Shown: in pieces, positions 8,478 to 17,017 of the stretch
Layout: each line of letters starts with the position of its first letter
Position numbering within the stretch: the stretch's first letter is position 1
Assembly: GCF_003664585.1 (NCBI RefSeq)
Contig: NZ_RCHI01000021.1
Location: forward strand, 1 to 51,421
DNA length: 51,421 nt
Direction: 5' to 3'
Source of the DNA: Paenirhodobacter hankyongi
Lineage (GTDB): Bacteria > Pseudomonadota > Alphaproteobacteria > Rhodobacterales > Rhodobacteraceae
Notes under the pieces: generated by a model
Databases searched by the model: none
The model's input: the letters and a program-made list of their open reading frames with translations, nothing else
What the model was told of the DNA's origin: nothing
Made by a program: the position numbers and the translations under genes

Positions 8478-8673
8478 GCCCGTCACTCCGAGACTGCCGG
8501 GTGCGACCGGCGGGATATCTTGCGCGGCCGCGACGCGCGTCCGTGTGCCGCCGTTCTAGACCACGCGGTGGAAAACGAAAGGGGGGCTTGCGTCTGGAGC
8601 CATGATAAATTTTCATGGCGGGTGTCCGGCCGGTTTCATGCCATTCCTGCCGCCATCTCCACTCGAGGAACGC
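8478..8673. other. divergent intergenic region upstream of lysR
   Basis: No gene is supported here. It contains a candidate LysR box at 8601-8617 and an A/G-rich run near 8574-8587. An in-frame ATG at 8602 would extend the LysR protein by 24 residues but lies within the palindrome and lacks homology. Confidence 0.45.
8601..8617. promoter_or_regulatory. candidate LysR-type operator upstream of lysR
   Basis: CATGATAAATTTTCATG has 5-bp arms CATGA/TCATG around seven AT-rich bases and contains the T-N11-A pattern of LysR sites. The same ATGA-N7-TCAT layout recurs at 9609-9623, before the transporter operon that follows the LysR gene. Confidence 0.45.
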
Positions 8674-9591
8674 ATGACGACCGGCCCGCGCATCCCCCCG
8701 CTCAACGCCCTGATCGCCTTCCAGACGGTGGCGCGCTGCGGCTCGATCTCGGCCGCGGCGCAGATGCTTGGGCTGACGCAAAGCGGGGTCAGCCGGCAGA
8801 TCTCGCGGCTCGAGGACCACGTCGGCGCGGTGCTCTTCGAGCGCACCGCCGCGGGGGTCGCGCTGAACGCGCTTGGGCAGGAATATGCGCTGCAGGTCGG
8901 GCAGGCGATGGATGCGCTCTCGGTGCTGGGCGAGGGCATGCAGGGGGCGCGCGACAGCCACCGTGTGGTGCTCGCCTGTTCGCAGGGCGTGGCCGATCTG
9001 TGGATCATGCCGCGCCTTGCCGCGCTGCGCCGCGAGCTGCCCTGGCTGGAGCTGAAGCTGCGGGTGGACGAGAACATCTCGCAGCTGCGGCCCGACGAAT
9101 ACGATCTGGGGATCTATCACCGCCCGGTGCGGATGGCCGATTTCGTCATGCAGCCGCTTGGCCCCGAGCAGATGGTGCCGGTCTGTGCGCCCGGTCAGCC
9201 GCCGCTGGTCGAGATGGAGGCGCCGCTGTTGCTGACCATGGAGGAGACCTTCAAGGAATGGACGGACTGGGGCAATTGGCTGTTCAGTGCCGATGTGGCG
9301 CTGCCGCCCGACACGCTGCGCTGGAAGATGGGCAGCTACCGGCTGGCGATCGAGGCCGCGATGCAGGGCATCGGCGTCGCCATGGGCTGGACCTGGCTGG
9401 TGCAGGACCTGATCGACGCCGGCCGGCTGGTCGAGGCGCATCCGCATCGCCTGACCGGGCAGGGACAATATTACCTGATGCGCTCGAGCCAGCGCCACCT
9501 GCGCCAGTCGGCCCGGCGTCTGGCTGACTGGCTGGTCGCCAGCAACCGTCACGGCACCGGCGCGCCCGCGCCGCCGGGGCCGGGCGACTGA
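8674..9591 (+). CDS. LysR-family transcriptional regulator, GcvA-like
   Basis: A 305-residue LysR-type regulator. The N-terminal winged HTH (about residues 7-65) includes LIAFQTVARCGSISAAAQML and TQSGVSRQISRLED. The C-terminal half is a periplasmic-binding-protein-like effector domain, with YDLGIYHRPV as in GcvA-type members. The ATG at 8674 was chosen because a GAGGAAC ribosome binding site precedes it. It lies directly upstream of, and co-oriented with, a dipeptide-type ABC transporter. Similar T-N11-A palindromes in front of both suggest that it controls itself and the transporter. Confidence 0.87.
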   Translation: MTTGPRIPPLNALIAFQTVARCGSISAAAQMLGLTQSGVSRQISRLEDHVGAVLFERTAAGVALNALGQEYALQVGQAMDALSVLGEGMQGARDSHRVVLACSQGVADLWIMPRLAALRRELPWLELKLRVDENISQLRPDEYDLGIYHRPVRMADFVMQPLGPEQMVPVCAPGQPPLVEMEAPLLLTMEETFKEWTDWGNWLFSADVALPPDTLRWKMGSYRLAIEAAMQGIGVAMGWTWLVQDLIDAGRLVEAHPHRLTGQGQYYLMRSSQRHLRQSARRLADWLVASNRHGTGAPAPPGPGD

Positions 9592-9608
9592 CCGTCCGTC
9601 ACGGGGGT

Positions 9609-9623
9609 ATGACGGAAATTCAT
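9609..9623. promoter_or_regulatory. candidate LysR operator upstream of the dipeptide-type ABC operon
   Basis: ATGACGGAAATTCAT has the same ATGA-N7-TCAT layout (T-N11-A) as the site before the LysR gene. It lies about 110 bp upstream of the binding-protein start. Confidence 0.42.
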
Positions 9624-9721
9624 TTGCCCGCCGGGGCGGTTTCCCTAGGTTCGAGTGAACAACGAAGCGACCCCGGTCAGGGGCAACACCAGGGAGACGC
9701 CGCGAAAGCGTGCGGGGCAAG

Positions 9722-11275
9722 ATGACGACACGAGGAACGGGATTTCAGATCGGGCGCCGCGGCCTGCTGGCCGGCGCCGCGGGGCTTTCGGCGCTGTCGC
9801 TGCTGCCCGGGCAGCTGCGCGCCGAAGACGCGCCGAAGCGCGGCGGACTGCTGCGCATGGGCATCGGCGGCGGCTCGACCACCGACGATTTCGACCTGCG
9901 CAAGCTGAACGACTGGGTGCCGGTGAACCAAGCCTACATGGTGATGAACGGCCTCGTCGAGATCGACGCCGACAACATCGCCCGGCCCGAGCTGTTCGAA
10001 AGCTGGGAAGCGGGTGCGGGCGCGCTGGAATGGGTGTTCAAGGTGCGCCAGGGCGTGACCTTCCACAACGGCAAGACGCTCACCGCCGATGACGTGGTCT
10101 ATTCGCTGAACCTGCACCGCGGCGACAGCTCCTCGGCGGCGCGCTCGGTCGCGGCGGCCTTTGCCGATGTGCAGAAGCTGTCGGAGCACGAGGTGAAGAT
10201 CACCCTCGCCTCGGGCAATGCCGACCTGCCCTATGTGCTGTCGGATTATCACTTCCTGGTGGTGCCCACGGGCTTTGACGACTGGGCGAACCCGATCGGC
10301 ACCGGCCCCTTCATCCCGGATAGCATCGAGCCCGGCGTGCGCGCCCGCTTCACCCGCAACCCGAACTACTGGAAGCCGGGCTGTGCCAATGTCGATGCGG
10401 TCGAGGTGATCGTCATCAACGACATCGCGGCGCGGACCAATGCGCTGATGTCGGGGCAGGTGCAGGCGATCAACAGCCTCGACTTCAAGACCGTCGACCT
10501 GCTCGCCCGCAACAAGAACCTGCAGATCGTGCGCTCGAAGGGCGGGCAGCACTACACCTTCCTGATGGATTGCACGCAGGCGCCCTTCACCGATGTGAAC
10601 GTGCGCCAGGCGGTGAAATACGCCGTCAACCGCGAGCAGCTGCTGCAGACCGCGCTTTTGGGCTATGGCACGCTTGGCAATGACCACCCGATCCCGGTCA
10701 CCGACCGCTTCTTCAACACCGAGCTGGCGCAGCGCGCCTATGACCCGGAGAAGGCGAAGTTCTTCCTGAAACAGGCGGGCATGGACGGGCTGAAGCTGAC
10801 GCTGCAAAGCTCGGATGCGGCCTTCCCGGGGGCGGTCGACGCGGCGGCGATCTATCGCACGGCGGCGGCGCCCGCCGGCATCGAGGTGTCGATCCAGCGC
10901 GAGCCGGCCGATGGCTATTGGGACAATGTCTGGATGAAGGCGCCGTTCTGCATGTCCTATTGGGGCGGGCGGCCGACGGCGGACCAGATGCTGACCATCG
11001 CCTATTCCTCGGCCTCGGCGCAGAACGACACGCATTGGGCCAATGCCGATTTCGACCGGCTGCTGGGCGAGGCCCGCGCGCTGCTCGACGACCAGAAGCG
11101 GCGCGAGATCTATTGGGAGCTGCAGCGCATGATCCATGACGAGGGTGGCGCGATGATCCCGATGTTCGGCGACTATCTCGACGGGGTGTCGAAGAAGGTG
11201 AAGGGCGTGACCCCGCACCCGATGTTCAACCTGATGGGCGCCCGGCTCGCCGAAAAGGTCTGGCTGGACAGCTGA
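9722..11275 (+). CDS. dipeptide-type ABC transporter substrate-binding protein (SBP family 5)
   Basis: A 517-residue periplasmic binding protein. The N-terminus has a twin-arginine-like signal (IGRRGLLAGAAGLSALSLL), suggesting export by Tat. The mature protein shows family-5 landmarks such as WVFKVRQGVTFHNGKTLTADDVVYS, split here as VRQGVTFHNGK and LTADDVVYSLN, and VRQAVKYAVNRE. Its ligand may be a di- or oligopeptide or another amide. A GTG four codons upstream (9710) has an AGGGAG sequence at a long distance; the ATG at 9722 was preferred. Its stop overlaps the next start by one base. The following CocE-type hydrolase could process the imported compound. Confidence 0.88.
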   Translation: MTTRGTGFQIGRRGLLAGAAGLSALSLLPGQLRAEDAPKRGGLLRMGIGGGSTTDDFDLRKLNDWVPVNQAYMVMNGLVEIDADNIARPELFESWEAGAGALEWVFKVRQGVTFHNGKTLTADDVVYSLNLHRGDSSSAARSVAAAFADVQKLSEHEVKITLASGNADLPYVLSDYHFLVVPTGFDDWANPIGTGPFIPDSIEPGVRARFTRNPNYWKPGCANVDAVEVIVINDIAARTNALMSGQVQAINSLDFKTVDLLARNKNLQIVRSKGGQHYTFLMDCTQAPFTDVNVRQAVKYAVNREQLLQTALLGYGTLGNDHPIPVTDRFFNTELAQRAYDPEKAKFFLKQAGMDGLKLTLQSSDAAFPGAVDAAAIYRTAAAPAGIEVSIQREPADGYWDNVWMKAPFCMSYWGGRPTADQMLTIAYSSASAQNDTHWANADFDRLLGEARALLDDQKRREIYWELQRMIHDEGGAMIPMFGDYLDGVSKKVKGVTPHPMFNLMGARLAEKVWLDS

Positions 11276-12234
11276 TGGGCAAGCTGATCGTGCAACGTCT
11301 GGGGCTGGGGGTCGTGACCCTCGCCCTGGTTTCCGTGCTGGTCTTCGCCGGCACGGAACTCCTGCCCGGCGATGTCGCCGCGGCGATCCTGGGACAGAAT
11401 GCGACGCCCGAGTCGCTGGCCGCGCTGCGCGAGCAGCTGGGCCTGAACGCCGGGCCGGTGGCGCGCTATCTCGGCTGGGCCGCGGGCATCGTGCAGGGCG
11501 ATCTGGGCGTGTCGCTGGCGAACCGGCAGCCGGTGGGCGAGCTGCTCTGGCCGCGGTTCTGGAACACCATGGCGCTCGCGGGCTATGCCGCGGTGATCGC
11601 GGTGCCGCTGGCCGTCGGGCTGGGCATCGCCTCGGCGGCGTTCCGCGGCTCGCTCTTCGACCGGGTGGCGACTGTGGTGGCGCTGGCCACCGTGTCGCTG
11701 CCGGAGTATTTCCTCGGCCTGCTGCTGATCCTCTTCGTGTCCGTGCAATACGGGCTGCTGCCGAGCCTTGCCGACACCTGGTCGGGGATGGGGCTTGCCG
11801 CCTGGCTCGAGGCCACCACCCTGCCGATGCTGGTGCTGGTTCTGGTCACCGTGGCGCAGATCATGCGGATGACGCGCACCACCGTGCTTGCGGTGATGGA
11901 CCAGCCCTATATCGAGACCGCCTATCTCAAGGGCATGAGGAACGGCCGCGTCGTGCTGCGCCATGCCGCGCCGAACGCCCTGGCGCCGATCGTCAACGTC
12001 GTCGCCTTCAACCTGACCTATCTGATCGCCGGCGTCGTGCTGGTCGAGTCGATCTTCAACTACAACGGGCTGGGCCGGTTCATGGTCGATGCGGTGTCGA
12101 AACGCGACCTGCCGATGGTGCAGGCGGCGGCGATGGTCTTTGCCGCGGTCTATGTCGTGCTGAATCTCGTGGCCGATGTCGCCGCGATCGCGCTGAACCC
12201 GCGCCTGCGCCATCCGCGCGCGAAGGAGGTCTGA
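11275..12234 (+). CDS. dipeptide-type ABC permease, DppB-like
   Basis: A 319-residue inner-membrane permease. It opens with the DppB-type N-terminus (a first helix, then ELLPGDVAAAILGQNATPE), continues with AALREQLGLNAGPVARYLGW, and has the EAA-type loop around residues 215-245 (PYIETAYLKGMRNGRVVLRH). The C-terminus has LVESIFNYNGLGRFMVDAV, typical of DppB/OppB. It forms the membrane channel with the next gene. Confidence 0.9.
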   Translation: MGKLIVQRLGLGVVTLALVSVLVFAGTELLPGDVAAAILGQNATPESLAALREQLGLNAGPVARYLGWAAGIVQGDLGVSLANRQPVGELLWPRFWNTMALAGYAAVIAVPLAVGLGIASAAFRGSLFDRVATVVALATVSLPEYFLGLLLILFVSVQYGLLPSLADTWSGMGLAAWLEATTLPMLVLVLVTVAQIMRMTRTTVLAVMDQPYIETAYLKGMRNGRVVLRHAAPNALAPIVNVVAFNLTYLIAGVVLVESIFNYNGLGRFMVDAVSKRDLPMVQAAAMVFAAVYVVLNLVADVAAIALNPRLRHPRAKEV

Positions 12235-12235
12235 G

Positions 12236-13066
12236 ATGACCCTTCCGGTTTTCGGGCGGCTGCCGCTTTCTGCCCTGCTCGGGCTGCTGATCGTCACCGC
12301 CACCGCGGCGCTGTTTCTGTTCGGGCCGATGCTCGCCCCCTTCGGGCAGGAGGAGGTGCTGGGTACGCCCTTCGCCGACCCCTCTGCGGGCCATCTGCTC
12401 GGCCTCGACCAGAACGGGCGCGACATGCTCTCGCGGCTGCTCTATGGCGCGCGGATGTCGGTCGGCGTGTCGCTTGCGGCGGTGGTGATCTCGTTCTGCA
12501 TCGGTGTTCCGCTGGGCTTTCTGGCCGCGCTGAACGGCGGCTGGCCCGACCTGATCGGCGCGCGGCTGATCGACGTCATCATGTCGATCCCGGTGCTGAT
12601 CTCGGCCCTCGTGGTGCTGCAGGCGCTCGGCTCCAGCCTGCCGGTGCTGATCGGCACCATCGCGCTTTTGGACAGCACGCGGGTGTTCCGGCTGTCGCGC
12701 GTGGTGGCCCAGGGCATCGTGGTGATGGAATATGCCGAGGTCGCCCGCCTGCGCGGCGAGGGGCTGTGGTGGATGCTGCGCCGCGAGATCCTGCCCAATG
12801 CGCTGCCGCCGCTGATGGCCGAATTCGGCATGCGCTTCTGCTTCACCTTCCTGTTCGTGGCGGGCCTGTCCTATCTGGGCCTTGGCGTGCAGCCGCCCTT
12901 CGCCGACTGGGGCGGCATGGTGCGCGACAACCAGCAGGGCATCCTTTACGGCCTCTACGCGCCGCTGTTCCCGGCCGGGGCGATCGCGCTGGTCACCATC
13001 GGCGTCAACCTCGTCGTCGACTGGGCGCTGGCCGGCCGCACCACCGTGCAGGGGGAAAACCGATGA
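12236..13066 (+). CDS. dipeptide-type ABC permease, DppC-like
   Basis: A 276-residue inner-membrane permease. Recognisable elements are the N-terminal helix, HLLGLDQNGRDMLSRLLYGARMS (characteristic of DppC/OppC, here in two parts HLLGLDQNGRDML and SRLLYGARMS), the EAA loop around residue 170 (VMEYAEVARLRGEGLWW), and the C-terminal GLSYLGLGVQPPFADWG. It starts one base after the DppB-like stop and overlaps the ATPase start by an ATGA junction. Confidence 0.9.
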   Translation: MTLPVFGRLPLSALLGLLIVTATAALFLFGPMLAPFGQEEVLGTPFADPSAGHLLGLDQNGRDMLSRLLYGARMSVGVSLAAVVISFCIGVPLGFLAALNGGWPDLIGARLIDVIMSIPVLISALVVLQALGSSLPVLIGTIALLDSTRVFRLSRVVAQGIVVMEYAEVARLRGEGLWWMLRREILPNALPPLMAEFGMRFCFTFLFVAGLSYLGLGVQPPFADWGGMVRDNQQGILYGLYAPLFPAGAIALVTIGVNLVVDWALAGRTTVQGENR

Positions 13067-14658
13067 GCCATGTGCTTGAAATCCGCGACCTGCGGGTCGA
13101 GGCGCCGAATGGCGCGGTGCTGCTGCACGGCGTCTCGCTCGATCTGAACCCGGGCGAGGTGCTCGGCCTGATCGGCGAATCCGGGGCCGGCAAGTCGACG
13201 ATCGGTCTGGCCTCGATGGGCTATGGCCGCGGCGGCTGCCGGATCACCGGCGGCGAGATCCGCCTTGTCGGCACCGAGATGCGCGAGGCCTCGCGCCCCA
13301 CCCGCGAGGCCCTGCGCGGCACCCGCATCGCCTATGTCGCGCAAAGCGCGGCCGCCGCCTTCAACCCGGCGATGCGGCTCGATACCCAGATCCTCGAGGT
13401 GCCGCTGCTGCACGGGCTGATGCCCGAGGCCGAGGCCCGCGCCTGGATGCTCGAGCTGTTCCGGGCGCTGCAACTGCCCGACCCAGAGCATTTCGGCGCG
13501 CGCTATCCGCATCAGGTCTCGGGCGGCCAGCTGCAGCGCGCGATGATCGCGATGGCGATGGCGGGCAAGCCCGACATCCTGGTGCTCGACGAGCCCACCA
13601 CCGCGCTTGACGTGACGACCCAGATCGAGGTGCTGGCCCTTCTGCGCGAGGTGATCCGGCGCTATGGCACCGCGGCGCTCTACATCACCCATGACCTCGC
13701 CGTGATCGCGCAGATCGCCGACCGGCTGATGGTGCTGCGCCATGGCCGCGAGGTGGAAACCGGTCCCACCGCCGCGCTGCTCGAGGCGCCGCAGCAGGAC
13801 TATACCCGCGCGCTGGTGTCGGAGCGGCGCGAGAGCCTTGGCGCGGTCTCGGGCGCGCATCACCGCACCGGCAAGGCGCTGCTGTCTGTCGAGAAGGTCA
13901 CTGCAAGCTATGGCCAGACGCCGGTGCTGCATGACGTCTCGCTGACGCTGAAGCGGGGCGAGACGCTGGCGGTGGTGGGTGAATCCGGTTCGGGCAAGTC
14001 GACGCTGGCGCGGCTGGTGTCGGGGCTGTTGCCGCCGCGCGCCGGCTCCGTCGCCTTCGACGGCACGTCCCTGCCGCCGCGGTTCCGCGACCGGAGCCCC
14101 GCGCAGCTGCGGCGCATCCAGCTCGTCTATCAGCTGCCCGACGTGGCGCTGAACCCGCGCCAGAGCGTGGGCGAGGCGATCGGCCGGCCGCTGGCGCTGT
14201 TCCGCGGGCTGCGCGGCAAGGCGCTGGCGGATGAGGTGGCGCGGCTGCTCGAGCAGATCGGCCTGCCGGCCGACTTCGCCGCGCGCCTGCCCTCGGCGCT
14301 CTCGGGCGGACAGAAGCAGCGGGTCTGCATTGCCCGCGCGCTTGCCGCCGAGCCCGAGCTGATGATCTGCGACGAGGTGACCTCGGCGCTCGATCCGCTG
14401 GTGGCCGAGGAGATCCTGCGGCTTCTGCGCAAGCTGCAGGACGAGCTGGGGATGACCTATCTCTTCATCACCCATGACCTCTCGGTGGTGCAGCGCCTCG
14501 CCGATCGGGTGATGGTGATGCAGAAGGGCCGGGTGGTCGAGACCGGCGAGACCGCCGCGCTGTTCGCCGATCCGCAGGACCCCTACACGCGCCGGCTGCT
14601 CGATGCGGTGCCGCAACTGCGCACCGACTGGCTCGACGAGGTCATGGCCGCGCGCTGA
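13063..14658 (+). CDS. fused double-ATPase subunit of dipeptide-type ABC importer (DppD-DppF-like)
   Basis: A 531-residue protein carrying two complete nucleotide-binding domains in one chain, in place of separate DppD and DppF. Domain 1 (about residues 1-260) has GESGAGKST, VSGGQLQRA, ILVLDEPTTALD and ITHDLA. Domain 2 (about 275-531) has GESGSGKST, LSGGQKQRVCIARAL, LMICDEVTSALD and FITHDLS. Both sites look catalytically complete. The frame is open upstream across dppC, but the ATG at 13063 with the ATGA overlap is clearly the start. A terminator-like hairpin follows. Confidence 0.9.
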   Translation: MSHVLEIRDLRVEAPNGAVLLHGVSLDLNPGEVLGLIGESGAGKSTIGLASMGYGRGGCRITGGEIRLVGTEMREASRPTREALRGTRIAYVAQSAAAAFNPAMRLDTQILEVPLLHGLMPEAEARAWMLELFRALQLPDPEHFGARYPHQVSGGQLQRAMIAMAMAGKPDILVLDEPTTALDVTTQIEVLALLREVIRRYGTAALYITHDLAVIAQIADRLMVLRHGREVETGPTAALLEAPQQDYTRALVSERRESLGAVSGAHHRTGKALLSVEKVTASYGQTPVLHDVSLTLKRGETLAVVGESGSGKSTLARLVSGLLPPRAGSVAFDGTSLPPRFRDRSPAQLRRIQLVYQLPDVALNPRQSVGEAIGRPLALFRGLRGKALADEVARLLEQIGLPADFAARLPSALSGGQKQRVCIARALAAEPELMICDEVTSALDPLVAEEILRLLRKLQDELGMTYLFITHDLSVVQRLADRVMVMQKGRVVETGETAALFADPQDPYTRRLLDAVPQLRTDWLDEVMAAR

Positions 14659-14682
14659 CCCGAATTTCCTCAAGATCCTGCA

Positions 14683-14701
14683 GGGGGCGCGCCGCGCCCC
14701 C
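14683..14701 (+). terminator. candidate terminator/attenuator hairpin
   Basis: GGGGGCGC (14683-14690) and GCGCCCCC (14694-14701) form an 8-bp stem with a 3-nt loop, followed by CGTTT. It sits between the ATPase and hydrolase genes and may reduce rather than stop read-through. Confidence 0.5.
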
Positions 14702-14730
14702 CGTTTCCCGACATGCCTTCGGAGGGCAAA

Positions 14731-16740
14731 ATGAACTTGGAAATCATTGAAAACACGTGGATCACGCTGCGCGATGGCACTCGCCTCGCGGCCCGGATCT
14801 GGTTGCCCGAGGGGGCGCGGTCGAAGCCGGTGCCGGCGGTTCTCGAATACATTCCCTACCGCAAGCGCGACGGCACCCGCGGCCGGGACGAGCCGATGCA
14901 CGGCTATTTCGCGCAAAACGGCTATGCCGCGGTGCGCGTCGACATTCGCGGCACGGGCGACTCCGACGGGCATATGGCCGATGAATACCTGAAGCTCGAG
15001 CAGGACGACGCGCTCGAGGTGATCGCCTGGATCGCGGCGCAGGACTGGTGCTCGGGCAACGTGGGCATGATGGGCAAGAGCTGGTCGGGCTTCAACTGCC
15101 TGCAGGTGGCGATGCGCCGCCCGCCGGCGCTGAAGGCGATCCTGACCTGCTATTCCACCGACGACCGCTTCCGCGACGACATCCATTTCATGGGCGGCTG
15201 CCTGCTGAACGACAACCTGTGGTGGGGCTCGATCATGCTGGCCTATCAGTCGCGCCCGCTCGATCCCGAGATCGCGGGCGAGGGCTGGCGCGCGCGCTGG
15301 CTCGACCGGATCGCGACCTTGCCGTTCTTCCCGGGGATCTGGACCGAACACCAGACCTATGACGCCTACTGGAAGCACGGCTCGGTGCAGGAGGACTGGT
15401 CGGCGATCCAGTGCCCGGTGCTGGTGGTGGGCGGCTGGGCCGACAGCTACACCAACACCGTGCCGCGGCTGCTGGCCAATCTGCAGGTGCCCGCGCGTGG
15501 CATCATCGGGCCCTGGGGCCACATCTACCCGATGGACGGCGTGCCCGGCCCGGCGATCGGCTTCCTGCAGGAGGCGGTGCGCTGGTGGGACCAGTGGCTG
15601 AAGGGCGTCGACACCGGGGTGATGGACGAGCCGCAGCTGCGCGCCTTCATCAACGACCCGGTCGCGCCCACCGGCACCCGCAAGGCGCAGCCCGGCCGCT
15701 GGGTCGGCGAGCCCTCCTGGCCGAGCCCGGCGATCGCCGACCGGCTGTTGCACCTGCGCGCCGACGGCGCGCTTGCGGACACGCCCGAGAGCTCGGATGC
15801 GACGCTGCCGGTCTGCTCGCCGCAGGACCACGGCCGCGCGGCGGGCGAATGGATGGGCACCGGCTGCGACGGCGAGATGCCGACCGACCAGCGGCTCGAT
15901 GATGGCGGCTCGCTGAACTTCACCACGCCGGTGCTCGAGGAGGCGATCGAGATCCTCGGCGCGCCCGAGCTGATGCTTGAGCTCAGCGCCGATGCGCCAG
16001 TGGCGCAGCTGGCGGTGCGGCTGTGCGACGTGCTGCCCTCGGGCGAGGTGCTGCGGGTCTCGTATCAGGTGCTGAACCTGACGCATCGCGACAGCCACGA
16101 GACGCCCGCGCCGCTCGTGCCCGGCAAACCCTATCGGGTCCGGGTGACGCTTTCGGCCTGTGGTCATCGCTTCCTGCCCGGCCACCGGATCCGGGTCTCG
16201 GTCGGCACCGCCTATTGGCCGGCGATCTGGCCCGCGCCGAGCGCCGCCACCGTCACCGTCACCCCGGCGGGCTCGACGCTCGCCCTGCCGGTGCGCGACC
16301 CGGCCGCGCCGCAGGCCGAGGTGCGTTTCGCGCCGCCCGCCCATGGGCCGCGCACGCCGATGACCCAGACCGACCCGGGGCTGATGCTGCGGCAGTCGAG
16401 TTTCGACCATCTGACCGGCGTCGCGACCTATGTCACGGAAGGGCGCGGCGGCCTCTTCGGCGAGGGCGTCGTGCGCTTCGACGAGATCGGCACCGAGCTG
16501 GAACACAACCTGCGGCGCGAGCTGACGATCCGGCCCGAGGACCCGCTCTCGGCGCGCTACGTGCTGACGCAAAGCTACGAGATGGGGCGCGAGGGCTGGC
16601 GCACCCGGGTCGAGACGGTGACCGAGATGACCTCGGATGCGACGCATTTCCACCTCAGCGGCCATCTGGTCGCGCGCGAGGGCGACAGCGAGGTGGCGCG
16701 CCGCGACTGGTCCGAGACCATCCCGCGCCACCTGATCTGA
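14731..16740 (+). CDS. CocE/NonD-family hydrolase (X-Pro dipeptidyl-peptidase S15 type)
   Basis: A 669-residue alpha/beta hydrolase. The N-terminal peptidase S15-type domain has VLEYIPYRKRD, then VRVDIRGTGDSDG, and the nucleophile elbow GKSWSGFNC (Ser about residue 117). The segment QCPVLVVGGWADSYT supplies the expected acid residue, and GPWGHIYPMD the His. A C-terminal jelly-roll domain (about 400-669) is typical of cocaine esterase and glutaryl-7-ACA-acylase-like enzymes. The likely reaction is ester or amide/peptide hydrolysis. No signal peptide is evident, so it probably acts in the cytoplasm on the compound imported by the upstream transporter. The start at 14731 was chosen for its GGAGG site; an ATG six codons upstream is less likely. 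Confidence 0.86.
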   Translation: MNLEIIENTWITLRDGTRLAARIWLPEGARSKPVPAVLEYIPYRKRDGTRGRDEPMHGYFAQNGYAAVRVDIRGTGDSDGHMADEYLKLEQDDALEVIAWIAAQDWCSGNVGMMGKSWSGFNCLQVAMRRPPALKAILTCYSTDDRFRDDIHFMGGCLLNDNLWWGSIMLAYQSRPLDPEIAGEGWRARWLDRIATLPFFPGIWTEHQTYDAYWKHGSVQEDWSAIQCPVLVVGGWADSYTNTVPRLLANLQVPARGIIGPWGHIYPMDGVPGPAIGFLQEAVRWWDQWLKGVDTGVMDEPQLRAFINDPVAPTGTRKAQPGRWVGEPSWPSPAIADRLLHLRADGALADTPESSDATLPVCSPQDHGRAAGEWMGTGCDGEMPTDQRLDDGGSLNFTTPVLEEAIEILGAPELMLELSADAPVAQLAVRLCDVLPSGEVLRVSYQVLNLTHRDSHETPAPLVPGKPYRVRVTLSACGHRFLPGHRIRVSVGTAYWPAIWPAPSAATVTVTPAGSTLALPVRDPAAPQAEVRFAPPAHGPRTPMTQTDPGLMLRQSSFDHLTGVATYVTEGRGGLFGEGVVRFDEIGTELEHNLRRELTIRPEDPLSARYVLTQSYEMGREGWRTRVETVTEMTSDATHFHLSGHLVAREGDSEVARRDWSETIPRHLI

Positions 16741-17017
16741 GCTGGGGACGGGGGCCGCAGCGGCCCCCGTCCGGCCCCTCAGGGCATTGTGCCGCGCGCG
16801 ATCGCGTCTTCGCGCTGCCCGGCAAGGACGTCCTCGGCTGCATCCGCGACCCCGGGCACGCGCATCGTTCCCCTCAGCGCCCCCCCGGCTGCGGCAGGGA
16901 CTTCACCTGCCGTCACGTCGATGAGGTGATGTCGACGAGCGGGCGGTGCTGACCTGTCTCGACGGCGATCCGACGGCGCAGGCCGGCCGCGCTTTTTCGT
17001 TTCGCGCAGTCGCCCGC
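16741..17017. other. convergent intergenic region
   Basis: Apart from the hairpin at 16746-16772, no gene or clear signal is seen. Open frames here are arginine/alanine-rich shadows. Confidence 0.5.
16746..16772 (+). terminator. strong terminator hairpin after the hydrolase gene
   Basis: A perfect 13-bp inverted repeat, GGACGGGGGCCGC and GCGGCCCCCGTCC, with one central base, begins five bases after the stop codon. There is no T-tract, as is common in high-GC genomes. Confidence 0.65.

Noticed and set aside
12955-16731. Minus-strand open frame of 1258 codons
   Set aside because: It is antisense to the DppC/DppDF-like and CocE genes, has no domain, and its Arg/His/Gly/Ala-rich composition is typical of shadow frames in high-GC DNA.
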